Of a stretch of DNA of 64,000 nucleotides, positions 53,046 to 63,024 are shown in pieces. Within the stretch, counting starts at the first letter, position 1, and every line of letters begins with the position of its first letter. The DNA is from SIG299 sp051880375. GTDB taxonomy: Bacteria; Bacillota; Clostridia; Lachnospirales; Lachnospiraceae. The DNA is taken from positions 1-64,000 of the forward strand of contig JBJENV010000017.1 in NCBI GenBank assembly GCA_051880375.1, given 5' to 3'. The notes beneath the pieces are model-generated. The model saw only the letters and a list, made by a program, of their open reading frames with translations, was not told the DNA's origin and did not search any database. A program made the translations under genes and the position numbers.

Positions 53046-54068
53046 TTATCTCCTACCCAAATCAGTATCGTCCCATCTTGTTACGCTGTGCTCCTTGATG
53101 TAAGCCACAATTTCGTCAAACTGACAGAAGGCAAGACCGACATAGCTGTCGGCAGCACCATAGTAGATGGCAATTCTACCTGTCTCAGGGTCGTGAAGAG
53201 TTGCACATGGGAAGCATACGTTTGGAACGAAGCCTCTCTCTTCATACCACTCTTCCGGCGTGAGAAGGAAGGTATCACAACGATACAGTACCTTGGACGG
53301 ATCATTTAAATCCAGAATAGCACCACCGATGGAGTAAACATAACCGTTACAGGTTCCGCTGACTCCATGGTAGAACATTAACCAGCCCTCGGAAGTCTCA
53401 ATCGGGGCTGCACCGCCACCAATCTTTAAGGACTCCCACCATTCGCTGCTGCGTCCCATGACATGTCTGTGCTTGCCCCAGTACTTAAGATCCGGGCTTT
53501 CGCTTAAGAAAATGTCGCCGAACGGAGTGTGACCCGAATCGGAAGGTCTGCTTAACATTACATAGTTGCCATTAATCTTACGCGGGAAAAGTACTGCATT
53601 ACGGTTGAATGGCAGGAACGGATTTTCCAGACGGGTAAAGGTCTTGAAATCTGTTGTCTTTGCCAGACCGATAGCAGCACCATAGAAGTCCTGGCACCAC
53701 ATAATATAGTATGTATCCTCGATTTTAACGAGTCTTGGATCGTATGCATAGATTGGCTGGAATGGATTTCCTTCTTCATCTACAAACTGAATCTTGTTTG
53801 GCTCAAACTCCCAGTGGATGGCATCCTTACTGTGACCAAGATAAATATGGGAAACACCGTCTGTCTGCTCACCACGGAACACACCGATGAATTCATCCCC
53901 ATAAGGCATAACTGCACTGTTGAAAATACGTGCAACACCTTCTACTGGATTTCTTCCGATAATCGGATTTTCTGTATATCTCCATACCGGTGCATTCTTT
54001 AAACCTGCCGGTTTCTCCTGCCATGGCATTTTCGCTAAAGCAGGAGCAATCATCTTAATTTCGCTCAT
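53046..54068 (-). CDS. GH130 beta-mannoside phosphorylase
   Basis: 340 residues, cytosolic five-bladed propeller. VARIFNSAVMPYGDEFIGVF, catalytic Asp in YAYDPRLVKIEDTYYI, phosphate-binding residues near RNAVLFPRKI and YHGVSGTC. Phosphorolyses beta-1,4-mannosyl linkages to mannose 1-phosphate. Subfamily (mannosylglucose versus mannooligosaccharide) is not certain; I favour GH130_2-like. Follows the solute-binding protein gene. Confidence 0.9.
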   Translation of the reverse strand: MSEIKMIAPALAKMPWQEKPAGLKNAPVWRYTENPIIGRNPVEGVARIFNSAVMPYGDEFIGVFRGEQTDGVSHIYLGHSKDAIHWEFEPNKIQFVDEEGNPFQPIYAYDPRLVKIEDTYYIMWCQDFYGAAIGLAKTTDFKTFTRLENPFLPFNRNAVLFPRKINGNYVMLSRPSDSGHTPFGDIFLSESPDLKYWGKHRHVMGRSSEWWESLKIGGGAAPIETSEGWLMFYHGVSGTCNGYVYSIGGAILDLNDPSKVLYRCDTFLLTPEEWYEERGFVPNVCFPCATLHDPETGRIAIYYGAADSYVGLAFCQFDEIVAYIKEHSVTRWDDTDLGRR

Positions 54069-54121
54069 TGTTACGTCCTCATTTCAAAAAAGTATAAATA
54101 TTTCTGTGCACAGTAACACGA

Positions 54122-55639
54122 TTATTCGCCAAAGTAGTTATCAAGAGCATCCTGTACCTGCTGCTTGTAAGTTTCCTGGAACTGAGCAGGAGTTACCGTA
54201 CCGGCAATCAGGGAGTTGAAGTCGTAGCCGATATCCATGGAATTCCAAAGGTCAGACATCGTCCTGGAACCACATTCATACATTACTGCGAAATTCTCTT
54301 CCTGTAACTGAGGATCGCTTGCATTTTCGCTGTACCACCAGTTCAGAGCTGCCTTGTCATCACGATACTTGACAGTAGTTTCGATATCGCCGGCAAAGTT
54401 CCAGAAATCGTACATTACGTTGAATACCTTTTCCGGCTCCTGAACGCCTGCAGGGATAATGAAATCACCGGTTGGAAGTAAGTTTTCACCAGGGTTAGTA
54501 TCCTTGTTACCGGATGGGCCAACCGGCCAGCGAACATATACGGTATCCCATGTTAAGTTCTTTTCAGGAGTGGTGATAGAGTAGTCACCGTTTGCATTCT
54601 GAATCCATACAGCAATTGGGAAGAAAGCAATGTTACCTTCACGGTACTGAGCTCTCATGGTATCCCATGGAGAAGCACCTTCTGCTAAGTCATATGGATA
54701 GCATACATTATAGGTGTTATACATATCGTAAACCATCTGAAGAACCTGAGCAACTTCAGGGCTGGATAACGTTTCTGTCTTACCCTGGGCAATGCTTGCG
54801 CCGTTGGACATCATTAACTGCTCAAATGTTTCACCAATGTAACCACAGTAACCGTACTGATCCATCTGACCATCCCCGTCAGTATCCTGTGTCAGTACCT
54901 GACAGTATTCAATGAACTTATCCCAGGTCCATTCGCCACGATCCCACAGATCGCGTGGGTCTTCCAGGTTATTGTCTTCCAACATCTGCTTATTGAATGC
55001 TAATGGATAAGTAGCAGCAACAACGTTTTCTGCCTTTACAGGGGAGAAGATACAAGCCTTACCGTCGCCAAGGTCAAAGTAAGTTGCAATCTTCTGTGTG
55101 GTAAAGATATCGTGGTCTGCAGGAAGAATGGTTCTAAGGTCAAGAGCGAGACCATTCACCTGTGCAGGAATCGCCATACCGGCATCGGTAAGGTAAACGT
55201 CACAGTCAGGAGCACCTGCTAAGATGGAAGTATTGATGGAGTCCTTCGTACCTTCATAGGTTAAGTTCTCCCAGTAGAAAGTAACGTCGTACTTCTCCTC
55301 AATCCTCTTAACGTTATCCCACTTATACTGTGCAATCTGACGGTTAAGTTCCTTTGTCTTCTTTGTTTCTTCGCTATCACCCGGTGCCTCCTGAGCATTT
55401 ACCCAGTCAGGAGATACATCCATGCTTTCATTGCTGCTGTCATAGTACTGGTACCACCAGGTACCGATGGAGATTTCTTCGTTCTTTCCGCTTGCGACGG
55501 ATGGAACGGATGGTTTGTTCTCATCACCGCTTACAGGTGCATCGGTTGGAGTTGGGCTCTTGGCATTGTTGCCACAAGCTGCCATGGAGCAAGTTAATGC
55601 AGCTGCAAGAACTACAGCCATTACTTTTCTTAATCTCAT
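54122..55639 (-). CDS. Extracellular solute-binding lipoprotein of ABC sugar importer
   Basis: 505 residues. Lipobox CSMAACGN at about 18-25, two-lobed family 1 binding protein; DTDGDGQMDQYGYCG is a typical Ca-like loop. Lies between the modular lipoprotein and GH130. Probably delivers beta-mannosyl/glucosyl oligosaccharides to the permeases at 58.7-60.7 kb. Confidence 0.9.
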   Translation of the reverse strand: MRLRKVMAVVLAAALTCSMAACGNNAKSPTPTDAPVSGDENKPSVPSVASGKNEEISIGTWWYQYYDSSNESMDVSPDWVNAQEAPGDSEETKKTKELNRQIAQYKWDNVKRIEEKYDVTFYWENLTYEGTKDSINTSILAGAPDCDVYLTDAGMAIPAQVNGLALDLRTILPADHDIFTTQKIATYFDLGDGKACIFSPVKAENVVAATYPLAFNKQMLEDNNLEDPRDLWDRGEWTWDKFIEYCQVLTQDTDGDGQMDQYGYCGYIGETFEQLMMSNGASIAQGKTETLSSPEVAQVLQMVYDMYNTYNVCYPYDLAEGASPWDTMRAQYREGNIAFFPIAVWIQNANGDYSITTPEKNLTWDTVYVRWPVGPSGNKDTNPGENLLPTGDFIIPAGVQEPEKVFNVMYDFWNFAGDIETTVKYRDDKAALNWWYSENASDPQLQEENFAVMYECGSRTMSDLWNSMDIGYDFNSLIAGTVTPAQFQETYKQQVQDALDNYFGE

Positions 55640-55665
55640 TGTGTTTGTCCTCCTTAAATTCTAAT

Positions 55666-58600
55666 CTACTTTGCTGTAATTGTGTAGTCATAAACTACAA
55701 CTGCCTTAACCTGAAGACCTAAGCCGTTTGCTGTAAGATCCTTTATTGCTTCTGCAGAAAACTCGAATGTAAGCTCAGTGCCTGTATTACCGTCGATGTT
55801 TAAGAAGCCCCAGTCATTGAATGCAGGTGCTGCGCCTTCTGCATAGAACTTTGCATCGGTAAGCTTTGGCCATCCGTCTACGTAAGCAATAGGTGTGAGG
55901 TTACCCCAGTCATTACCAGGAACCAATGCAATAGTAAGCTTTACAGTTGCACCGTTATCCATGCCCGCAAAGTCAGAAGCAGGAATGTGATGTGCGCTGT
56001 AGTCACCTACATATTCGCCGTTAAACTTACCTGTTACAGCGTCAGCTGGCTCCTCAACTACAGGAGTTTCCGGAGTTGCTGCTTCACCATCTGTATACAC
56101 TTCCCAGTTAATGGTGTATTCTACGCCATCACCCTTGGAAAGATATAAGCAAACAACCGGCTGGCCTTCTTCTTTGTTGAAGTCAATGGTCTTTGCTACG
56201 AAAGAAGTAGAATCCTTCTGCCACCAGTCACCTGTTACAATATCCGTGAAACCAAGGAAAAATGTTGTATCACTTGTGAACTTGATGCCCTTAACGGTTG
56301 CAGGGTCTAAATCACCGATTAAATCAGCTAAGAAGAGATCCTTCTGTGTCCACCAACCGGAATCTGCGAAAGTAAGGGAGCCCTTGTAAGCTACGTTACC
56401 TTCGATTGTGTCAGTCGTTGGATCAATTATCGGTTCGGAAGGAACGATGATTTCCTTGCTGCCGCCGGTATAAACTTCCCAGGTAATAGTGTATTCTACG
56501 CCGTCACCCTTAGAAAGTGCCAAACATAAATCCCAATCATCTCCAAGCTCCATGCTATGAATTACAAACGGACCTTCCACGTTGTCTGTCTGAACCCAGT
56601 TGCCGTTTACGTCCTTGAACCCAAGAACGAAGTTGGTATCTGCTGTAAACTTAATTGCTGTAATTTCTTCCGGTGCTACGGTGCCGATGATGTCAGCCTT
56701 TGCATCCTTCCAGGAAAGCTGTGTCCACCAAGCGGTATCGGAGAAAGTCGTGGAACCTGTGAAAGCTACCGTACCGTCAGCTACCTGAATGGTAGGATCT
56801 TCCTTCACAACTTCTACTGCAGGCTCCTCTTCTTCTGTCTTTGCTTCTACTACATACTTACCAACGCGGACACCATAAACTTCCCAATTGGTCTGTGCTT
56901 CAAACTGGAGTCTTGCACCCCATTCCGCCTGGTTTTCACCAACTGCTGCTACGATCTGCTCGTATGTGATGTATGCCTTGTCGCCGGTGCAAATAGCCTG
57001 GCCCTGTGCTACTCTGGTCCATGCTGCTACGCCGTTTGGTGTTGCATCCGGGAATACGCACCACATGCTGCCGTCTTCACTCTTATAGGAGATTTCAAGG
57101 ATGGAACCAGGTACTAATGCAGCAAGAAGTTCTTCTGTGAAATCTGCACCGTTCTGTCCCCAGCCACCGCCGCTTGTTACATAACCTTCGAAATCAACGA
57201 AGCTGCCCATAACCGGATATTCTACAAATGTACCAACTGCAACACCGTAAACTTCCCAGTTGGTCTGTGCCTCGAACTGAAGTCTTGCACCCCAGTTAGC
57301 CTTATCGTCGCCTACTGCTGCTACAATCTGATCATATGTGATATATGCTGTTTCGCCATCGCAAATTGCCTGACCCTGTGCTACTCTGGTCCATGCTGCT
57401 ACGCCGTCTGGTGTTGCATCCGGGAATACTAACCACATGGAGCCGTCTTCACTCTTATAAGAAACCTTAACTGCTGTACCAGGAACGATGGCAGCAAGAA
57501 GCTCTTCTGTGAAATCTGCACCGTTCTGTCCCCAGCCGCCGCCGTTACATACATAACCGTCGAATTCGGTAGGATTCGTCATGGCTACGTTCTTGCTGTA
57601 GGTACCAACCTTAATGCCGTAAACTTCCCAATTGGTCTGTGCCTCGAACTGAAGTCTTGCACCCCAGTTAGCCTTATCTTCACCTACTGCTGCCACAATC
57701 TGCTCATATGTAATCTGTGCCTTGGACATTGCATCGTTGATGGTTGCCTGACCCTGTGCTACTCTGGTCCATGCTGCTACGCCGTCCGGTGTTGCATCCG
57801 GGAATACGCACCACATGCTGCCGTCTTCACTATGGAAGTCAATTTCAAGTGCTGTACCAGGAACTAAAGCATCTAAAAGTTCCTGTGTGAAGTCTGCGCC
57901 GTTCTGTCCCCAGCCGCCGCCGTTACATACGTAACCTTCAAATTCCTTCACGTTGCTGAGTGCATAAACGGAGTAATCCACTTCGTCCATTGCCGGCCAG
58001 TTAAACGCAACGGTTGTATCACCCTTTAAGGTGTTACCTGCCGCATCGAAGAAACGAATGTCGTCAATATAGAATTCACCGCAAACGCCTGCATCGGAAG
58101 CACCGTTATCTGTTGTCATACCAACATAAATGATGTTGAACGCATCTGCTACAAGCTCGCAGCCTGCAGGAATACTTGCTGTAACAATCTTAGGATTTTT
58201 CTTTTCCGTATAAACGGACCAGGAACCTAACTTATTCTTATCTGCTTGGGCGCCCCACCAGGAACCGATTTCACCGGATACTGCGTAGAACTTGCCATCG
58301 CTGTGTGCGGTAGCGATAACCATTTCAACACCTGCTACCTTTGCTACATCAGCACCCAGGAAGCTGGATACATCGATTGCTACGAAAGGTGCCTTACTGG
58401 AGCCGGTTGTGTTAACAACCTTTAATGCCTTGCTTCCGTTGAAATCAACGATAGAAAGGTCAACATTAGCGGAACGTGCATGAGACATGTACGCATCTAC
58501 AAATCCCATGTTTCCGTCTTCGAATGTAATACTGGCGTTTTCGATAGTTACATTCTGTGGAGCCGGAGCCGTCGTTGGTTCCGGAGCCTTCGTTGGTTCT

Positions 58601-58716
58601 GTTGTCGGCGCTGTTGTTGGTGTTACATCATTGCCGGTCTGCTTTTCCCCGCAAGCAACCATGGACAATGCCATGACAGCTGCCATTACTACTGCGAAAA
58701 ATCTTCTCTTTTTCAC
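55666..58716 (-). CDS. 1016-residue multimodular surface lipoprotein
   Basis: GTG start, eight bases after AAAGGAGG. Lipobox ALSMVACGE near residue 22, Pro/Thr linker (31-53), an N-terminal beta domain (about 55-235), three tandem modules A (about 256-630) and two modules B (about 645-900), then a third kind of module C (about 905-1016). A modules begin with the motif GYVCNGGGWGQNGADF and end WEVYG; B modules contain WWTQ and end TWEVYT. Trp/Tyr-rich beta structure suggests carbohydrate binding; no catalytic motif seen. Sits between permease and solute-binding protein, so it likely gathers substrate at the cell surface. Family not recognised. Confidence 0.75.
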   Translation of the reverse strand: MKKRRFFAVVMAAVMALSMVACGEKQTGNDVTPTTAPTTEPTKAPEPTTAPAPQNVTIENASITFEDGNMGFVDAYMSHARSANVDLSIVDFNGSKALKVVNTTGSSKAPFVAIDVSSFLGADVAKVAGVEMVIATAHSDGKFYAVSGEIGSWWGAQADKNKLGSWSVYTEKKNPKIVTASIPAGCELVADAFNIIYVGMTTDNGASDAGVCGEFYIDDIRFFDAAGNTLKGDTTVAFNWPAMDEVDYSVYALSNVKEFEGYVCNGGGWGQNGADFTQELLDALVPGTALEIDFHSEDGSMWCVFPDATPDGVAAWTRVAQGQATINDAMSKAQITYEQIVAAVGEDKANWGARLQFEAQTNWEVYGIKVGTYSKNVAMTNPTEFDGYVCNGGGWGQNGADFTEELLAAIVPGTAVKVSYKSEDGSMWLVFPDATPDGVAAWTRVAQGQAICDGETAYITYDQIVAAVGDDKANWGARLQFEAQTNWEVYGVAVGTFVEYPVMGSFVDFEGYVTSGGGWGQNGADFTEELLAALVPGSILEISYKSEDGSMWCVFPDATPNGVAAWTRVAQGQAICTGDKAYITYEQIVAAVGENQAEWGARLQFEAQTNWEVYGVRVGKYVVEAKTEEEEPAVEVVKEDPTIQVADGTVAFTGSTTFSDTAWWTQLSWKDAKADIIGTVAPEEITAIKFTADTNFVLGFKDVNGNWVQTDNVEGPFVIHSMELGDDWDLCLALSKGDGVEYTITWEVYTGGSKEIIVPSEPIIDPTTDTIEGNVAYKGSLTFADSGWWTQKDLFLADLIGDLDPATVKGIKFTSDTTFFLGFTDIVTGDWWQKDSTSFVAKTIDFNKEEGQPVVCLYLSKGDGVEYTINWEVYTDGEAATPETPVVEEPADAVTGKFNGEYVGDYSAHHIPASDFAGMDNGATVKLTIALVPGNDWGNLTPIAYVDGWPKLTDAKFYAEGAAPAFNDWGFLNIDGNTGTELTFEFSAEAIKDLTANGLGLQVKAVVVYDYTITAK
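56060..56800 (-). repeat. Two tandem B modules (about 375 bp each)
   Basis: The WWTQ codons recur at 375 bases (125 residues). Shared pattern: FSDTAWWTQ/FADSGWWTQ, IKFTADTNFVLGF/IKFTSDTTFFLGF, LSKGDGVEYTI. Boundaries approximate. Confidence 0.8.
56826..57950 (-). repeat. Three tandem A modules (about 375 bp each)
   Basis: The NGGGWGQNGADF codons recur at intervals of 378 and 372 bases (126 and 124 residues). Stretches such as DGSMW-FPDATP-GVAAWTRVAQGQA and WGARLQFEAQTNWEVYG are nearly identical between copies. Confidence 0.9.
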
Positions 58717-58747
58717 TTTTTCATCCTCCTTTTTTTGCTGAGGTGTT

Positions 58748-59719
58748 TTAGCCTACGATACCGCTTCGCTCTACACCTTCTATAAAATATCTCTGGAGCA
58801 ACAGATAAATCAGTACAATCGGTAAGAGTACCAAAAGGATACCCGCATCCAGATACAGTTCCTGCAGGGTAACATTCATGATTTTGTCTTCGTTCGCAAT
58901 CACTGCCTGAAGAACAGAAATTCTCTTACTGATTACGATTTTATCGCTGACCAGAAATAGATTCGAATAAAATGTGTCATTGAACTGCCATACCAGGGAG
59001 AATACGGTAACCGTAATTACTGCCGGGGATGCGTTCCTTAACATGATGTTAAAATAAGTATACCACATTCCGGCACCATCTACAAATGCTGCTTCTTCAA
59101 TTTCCTTCGGAAGTCCCCGGAAGAACTGATTGAAAATGTAGATATATAAACCGGACCGGACACCACATCCTAAGATGGACATGATGTACAATGGCCATGT
59201 AGTACCCATTAAGTTGATTGGAGCACCTTTGATTGCTGTGAAAATACCTGCCGGGTCAAAGTTACGGAAGGTTACATACAGCGGAAGCATAATGGTATGG
59301 ACAGGTAACACGATGGTTACTACCACACACCCAAACAAAAGCTTCTTAAACGGAAAGTCAAATCTGGCAAACCCGTAACCAACCATGGAACAAATTAATA
59401 CCTGTATGATAGTTAAGGAGATAACAAACACGATATTTTTTGTAATGGTCGGCCAGTAGTCCATACGGAGCATTGCCAGCTTAAATTTTTCCAGCGTCGG
59501 ATGCTCAGGAATAACGAAAACCATCGGATTCATGGCATCTGAGTCGGAGGAAATTGCGTTAACAAACATACCGATAACCGGAGAGAGAATGACATAACAT
59601 ACGCCGGTAATAATCGCAATCTGCAGAACGGTCAGTAAAAACTTTTTGATGTCGTTCATTAAAAGCATCTGCTGATATGGATCCTGTATGGTCTTTTTCA
59701 AATCGAACTTCTTCATCAT
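58748..59719 (-). CDS. ABC sugar importer permease, MalG type
   Basis: 323 residues, six transmembrane helices; EAA loop GLPKEIEEAAFVDGAGMWYTYF typical of CUT1 importers (quoted GLPKEIEEAAFVDGAG). The ATPase is not encoded nearby and is probably a shared MsmK-like subunit. SD GGAGGAAG upstream. Confidence 0.93.
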   Translation of the reverse strand: MMKKFDLKKTIQDPYQQMLLMNDIKKFLLTVLQIAIITGVCYVILSPVIGMFVNAISSDSDAMNPMVFVIPEHPTLEKFKLAMLRMDYWPTITKNIVFVISLTIIQVLICSMVGYGFARFDFPFKKLLFGCVVVTIVLPVHTIMLPLYVTFRNFDPAGIFTAIKGAPINLMGTTWPLYIMSILGCGVRSGLYIYIFNQFFRGLPKEIEEAAFVDGAGMWYTYFNIMLRNASPAVITVTVFSLVWQFNDTFYSNLFLVSDKIVISKRISVLQAVIANEDKIMNVTLQELYLDAGILLVLLPIVLIYLLLQRYFIEGVERSGIVG

Positions 59720-59732
59720 TCTTCCTCCTTTC

Positions 59733-60656
59733 TTAGTTATAGTAGAATGTCTTCTTCTGTATAAATCCTACCACGACCACCAGAATAACACAGGTAACCA
59801 AAGTGCTTACAATGGTCATTACAGAGCCAACACCGTAGTTAAACTGGTTGAAGGTTGTGGTGTTTGCCAGCTTAAGAATTTCACTTTCTTCAAAGCTGTC
59901 CACGATGGTGTAAACCACGTTGGTAATGATATGCGGCATTACCATTGGGAAGGTGATTTTCCAGAAGGTTTCATAACCGGTGGCACCCTCAATCTTTGCT
60001 ACCTCGTAAAGGGAGCTTGGAATGGACTGAAGTGCGGCGATGAAGATAACAATCTGTACACCGGACATGGAAATAATGTCGTTGATTCGACCTACCGCAG
60101 AGGTGATGTAGTTCATCATCTTCGCCGGAAGACCGAGGTTCATAAACATGTTAATCAAGTAATCAATATCAAAGGCAATGGAAGAGCTGGCTGCCGACAT
60201 ATCTGCCGACTGTGCGGCCACACCGCCCTGCATCATCTGAGCACTCATTTCCATGGCATCCATGATGGCACCGGAGCCTAAGATTACCGGCAGGAAGAAG
60301 ATGGCACGAATTGCCGCTCTTCCCGGGAACTTCTTGTTCAAAATCATTGCCATGAACAAACTGAAGAAGATAATTAACGGAACGTCTATCAGCATATTCA
60401 TGATAGATGAGGTCAGTGTCTGCTTAAAGTAGCCGTGCTCTAAGAACGCATAGCGGTAATTCTCCCAGCCTGCCGGAAATAATGTGTAGCCACCGTTAAT
60501 GGCATCCATTTGCAGTGTGTTAAAGGAAAACTGCACGGTCTGGAATAAGGAACGTACGTAAATAACGATGAAGCCTACCAGCCATGGAAGAATAAACAGA
60601 TAGCCTGTAATCATTCTCTTACGCGTCAGAGATAATCTTTTTTTCTTCTTTTTCAT
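59733..60656 (-). CDS. ABC sugar importer permease, MalF/LplB type
   Basis: 307 residues, basic start MKKKKKRLSLTRKRM and six transmembrane helices; EAA loop SLYEVAKIEGATGYETFWKI (20 residues). A 45-residue loop of Met/Ala/Ser (EMSAQMMQGGVAAQSADMS) between helices is longer than usual. Starts right at the end of the DUF5696 gene. Confidence 0.92.
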   Translation of the reverse strand: MKKKKKRLSLTRKRMITGYLFILPWLVGFIVIYVRSLFQTVQFSFNTLQMDAINGGYTLFPAGWENYRYAFLEHGYFKQTLTSSIMNMLIDVPLIIFFSLFMAMILNKKFPGRAAIRAIFFLPVILGSGAIMDAMEMSAQMMQGGVAAQSADMSAASSSIAFDIDYLINMFMNLGLPAKMMNYITSAVGRINDIISMSGVQIVIFIAALQSIPSSLYEVAKIEGATGYETFWKITFPMVMPHIITNVVYTIVDSFEESEILKLANTTTFNQFNYGVGSVMTIVSTLVTCVILVVVVGFIQKKTFYYN

Positions 60657-63011
60657 TTAGATTCCCTCCATTTCGTAAGACATTGCAGGGATGTTCTTGC
60701 CATCCATGCTTTCTGTTTCATCACTGTAGTTTACATAAATTACTACGCCGTTGTCGTAAGTAATCTTTCTTACATCACCGTTAATTTCATGTCCGATGAT
60801 TTCTGCACCGGATACATACTGTAATGCTTCGTTGACACGGTTGTAAATGTCAATGGCTTCGTCCTTCCATACATCATATGTGGTTGCGTAGAATCGATTC
60901 ATACCCGTGTTCTTCATACGGCTGGATGGTTCTTGTGTAAATACATAATGAGGAGCCGAGCCGGTTTCAATCATCTGAAGTACGCTGAGTGTCATGTCTT
61001 CGGAGTCATCAAAGTTTAATAACTCGGTGGAGTAATCAATACATCCGTGGAGTATCATCTGGTACAGCGGAATTCTTTCATCCACCAGAGCAAAGGCATT
61101 GTCACCCAATGGTACGTTGATGATGTTTTCTGTATAACCGAAGGCATACGCGTTTGCCGCATTTAACATCAGTTTCTTGCCGGTGGTTTCGATTAAATCT
61201 AACTGAGCCAGTACAACATCTAAGGCTTCTTCTCTGCTGATGACGTTGGTACGCCTTTTATCAGAGGTTAAGAAGCTGCCCAAGTCTCTTAAGGATAAGC
61301 CGGAAATATCGTACTTTTCAATCTTCTTTACAAACTTCTCTACGTATCTTGGCAGGAACTTTGGAGACAGTAAATCGTACTGAGGTTCCATGTAGCCAAG
61401 GCCTGAAGTATTTCTAAGGTTGGCCGGATTTACCAGACCAAAGCTTGCAACATAACCGGCACCGTAGTAACGGGAACCCTCGGCTGACCAGTTAAAGCCG
61501 TTGTCCGCATAAGTAACTCGCTGGAACTCTACGTCTGCATACATGGTACCGCCAAGCTCCTTTATCTTATCATTTAAGTCTATCAGCTCTGACTTGGAAC
61601 CCATATCCTTTACCAAACGGATGTCATGCGGCGCATCGTGGTAATAGCCTTCGTTAAACCAGCCCTGCAGATTCATAATCTGATTGGTAATGCCTGCTGC
61701 AGCAAAGTCATCTACCATAGCCGCTGCATCCTCGTAGGTTGTCATGGCAAAGGTGTCAAGATACTGCACACCGAGGAAGTGGGCGTTTTCCTTTACGCCG
61801 CCGATAACGTCGTAGTAGAAAGGAATGTCGCCGTCTTTTTCTTTAGCGGTTAATATACCTTTGGCAATCAGTTTTTCTCTGTAGTAGTTTGCCAGACCAG
61901 CATAGCCGCTGTACTCATCCGTTAAGAAGGTGTAGCGTGCAGTAGCGTTCATGTCGTATAAATCCTGTTCCATAACAAAGACATCCAGAGTGGATTGTCC
62001 GAAGTTACGGAGGTTATCTACATTACGGAATACGAAAACCGGATAAGCAAAGTTATAATCGTTATACTTGCCTGCGATATCCGCCGTAATTACAGCGGAG
62101 GTAGCTCCGTCTTCCACTTCTACCAGCAAGCTTCTGTCCTTACGGCAGATACCGAAAATCGGAAGTCTTGCTGCATCCAGATTTTCCATGGTAGTATAGT
62201 TGGCTACCATTGGGTCAATATCGTAAATGTACTGAGAATATGCTGCTGCGGTCAGCTTTCCGTTGTTAAAATTAATCACCGAGCCGGAACCGTTTGGCAC
62301 TACCATATAGCCATCTTCACTCTTATGACCTGCACCCATGTAACGAAGCAGCTGAATACGGTATATGTAACCGCCATATTCCTTAATTGCACCGGATGGA
62401 ATGGAAACCTTTAGGCTGTCGTCTTCTAAGCGATACTCTAAAGGAATCTCAAAGTAAATGGCAATTGCGCCTTCCTTTACGTCTTTCTGGCCTACAGTGT
62501 AAATGTAGCGGATACCGTTTTCAATGCTTTCTACCTCCAGCTGGTTTCTCTCTACACACTGGGTGTAAGTATCCAGGGAACCCTGCTTTACATCCTGATT
62601 ATAGTAGTAAACCATCATCTGGGACTTTAAGTAGTTTTTATTACTTTTGTTTGCTTTTTCGTCTTCATCGGCATTTAACGGATTGGAGTAGGTGATACTG
62701 CCGTTTCTCTTATCGTAAACTGCCACATAGCCGGTTGCTGTATCCGTATAAAGCTTCAGCTTGTCGTTTTCTGCAACCAGGTCAAACCCCGGTACCTTAT
62801 TATCGGTGTCCTGCAATGCCCGATAGGCGGTTCCCTGCTCGTACTCATAAGTGGATAAGAAATCCTTGTAGCGGTCGTAACCCACAAAATAGGTAAAGTA
62901 ATAAATCAGGTAAACCGCGATTGCAATGGCTGCAACACCTAAAATGAGAAGAACCAGTTTTTTTGTCAGGCTCATCGGGAGCTTTACTTTTTCTTTTTTT
63001 GCCTTTTTCAT
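60657..63011 (-). CDS. DUF5696-type membrane-anchored protein
   Basis: 784 residues. One N-terminal transmembrane helix (about 14-36) and a large outer region: N-terminal beta domain (about 50-360) then a barrel-like domain (360-700; ITNQIMNLQGWFNEGY, TMYADVEFQRVTY, MLNAANAYAFGY). Motif order recalls glycoside hydrolase barrels of GH101 type, so it may be an enzyme or a glycan receptor, but no catalytic pair is established. Recognised as the DUF5696 family attached to Firmicute sugar importers. SD GGAGGAG. Confidence 0.75.
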   Translation of the reverse strand: MKKAKKEKVKLPMSLTKKLVLLILGVAAIAIAVYLIYYFTYFVGYDRYKDFLSTYEYEQGTAYRALQDTDNKVPGFDLVAENDKLKLYTDTATGYVAVYDKRNGSITYSNPLNADEDEKANKSNKNYLKSQMMVYYYNQDVKQGSLDTYTQCVERNQLEVESIENGIRYIYTVGQKDVKEGAIAIYFEIPLEYRLEDDSLKVSIPSGAIKEYGGYIYRIQLLRYMGAGHKSEDGYMVVPNGSGSVINFNNGKLTAAAYSQYIYDIDPMVANYTTMENLDAARLPIFGICRKDRSLLVEVEDGATSAVITADIAGKYNDYNFAYPVFVFRNVDNLRNFGQSTLDVFVMEQDLYDMNATARYTFLTDEYSGYAGLANYYREKLIAKGILTAKEKDGDIPFYYDVIGGVKENAHFLGVQYLDTFAMTTYEDAAAMVDDFAAAGITNQIMNLQGWFNEGYYHDAPHDIRLVKDMGSKSELIDLNDKIKELGGTMYADVEFQRVTYADNGFNWSAEGSRYYGAGYVASFGLVNPANLRNTSGLGYMEPQYDLLSPKFLPRYVEKFVKKIEKYDISGLSLRDLGSFLTSDKRRTNVISREEALDVVLAQLDLIETTGKKLMLNAANAYAFGYTENIINVPLGDNAFALVDERIPLYQMILHGCIDYSTELLNFDDSEDMTLSVLQMIETGSAPHYVFTQEPSSRMKNTGMNRFYATTYDVWKDEAIDIYNRVNEALQYVSGAEIIGHEINGDVRKITYDNGVVIYVNYSDETESMDGKNIPAMSYEMEGI

Positions 63012-63024
63012 TGTGCCGCTCCTC

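Noticed and set aside
53558..53779. Second-frame ORF in GH130
   Set aside because: Same-strand shadow with no start signal.
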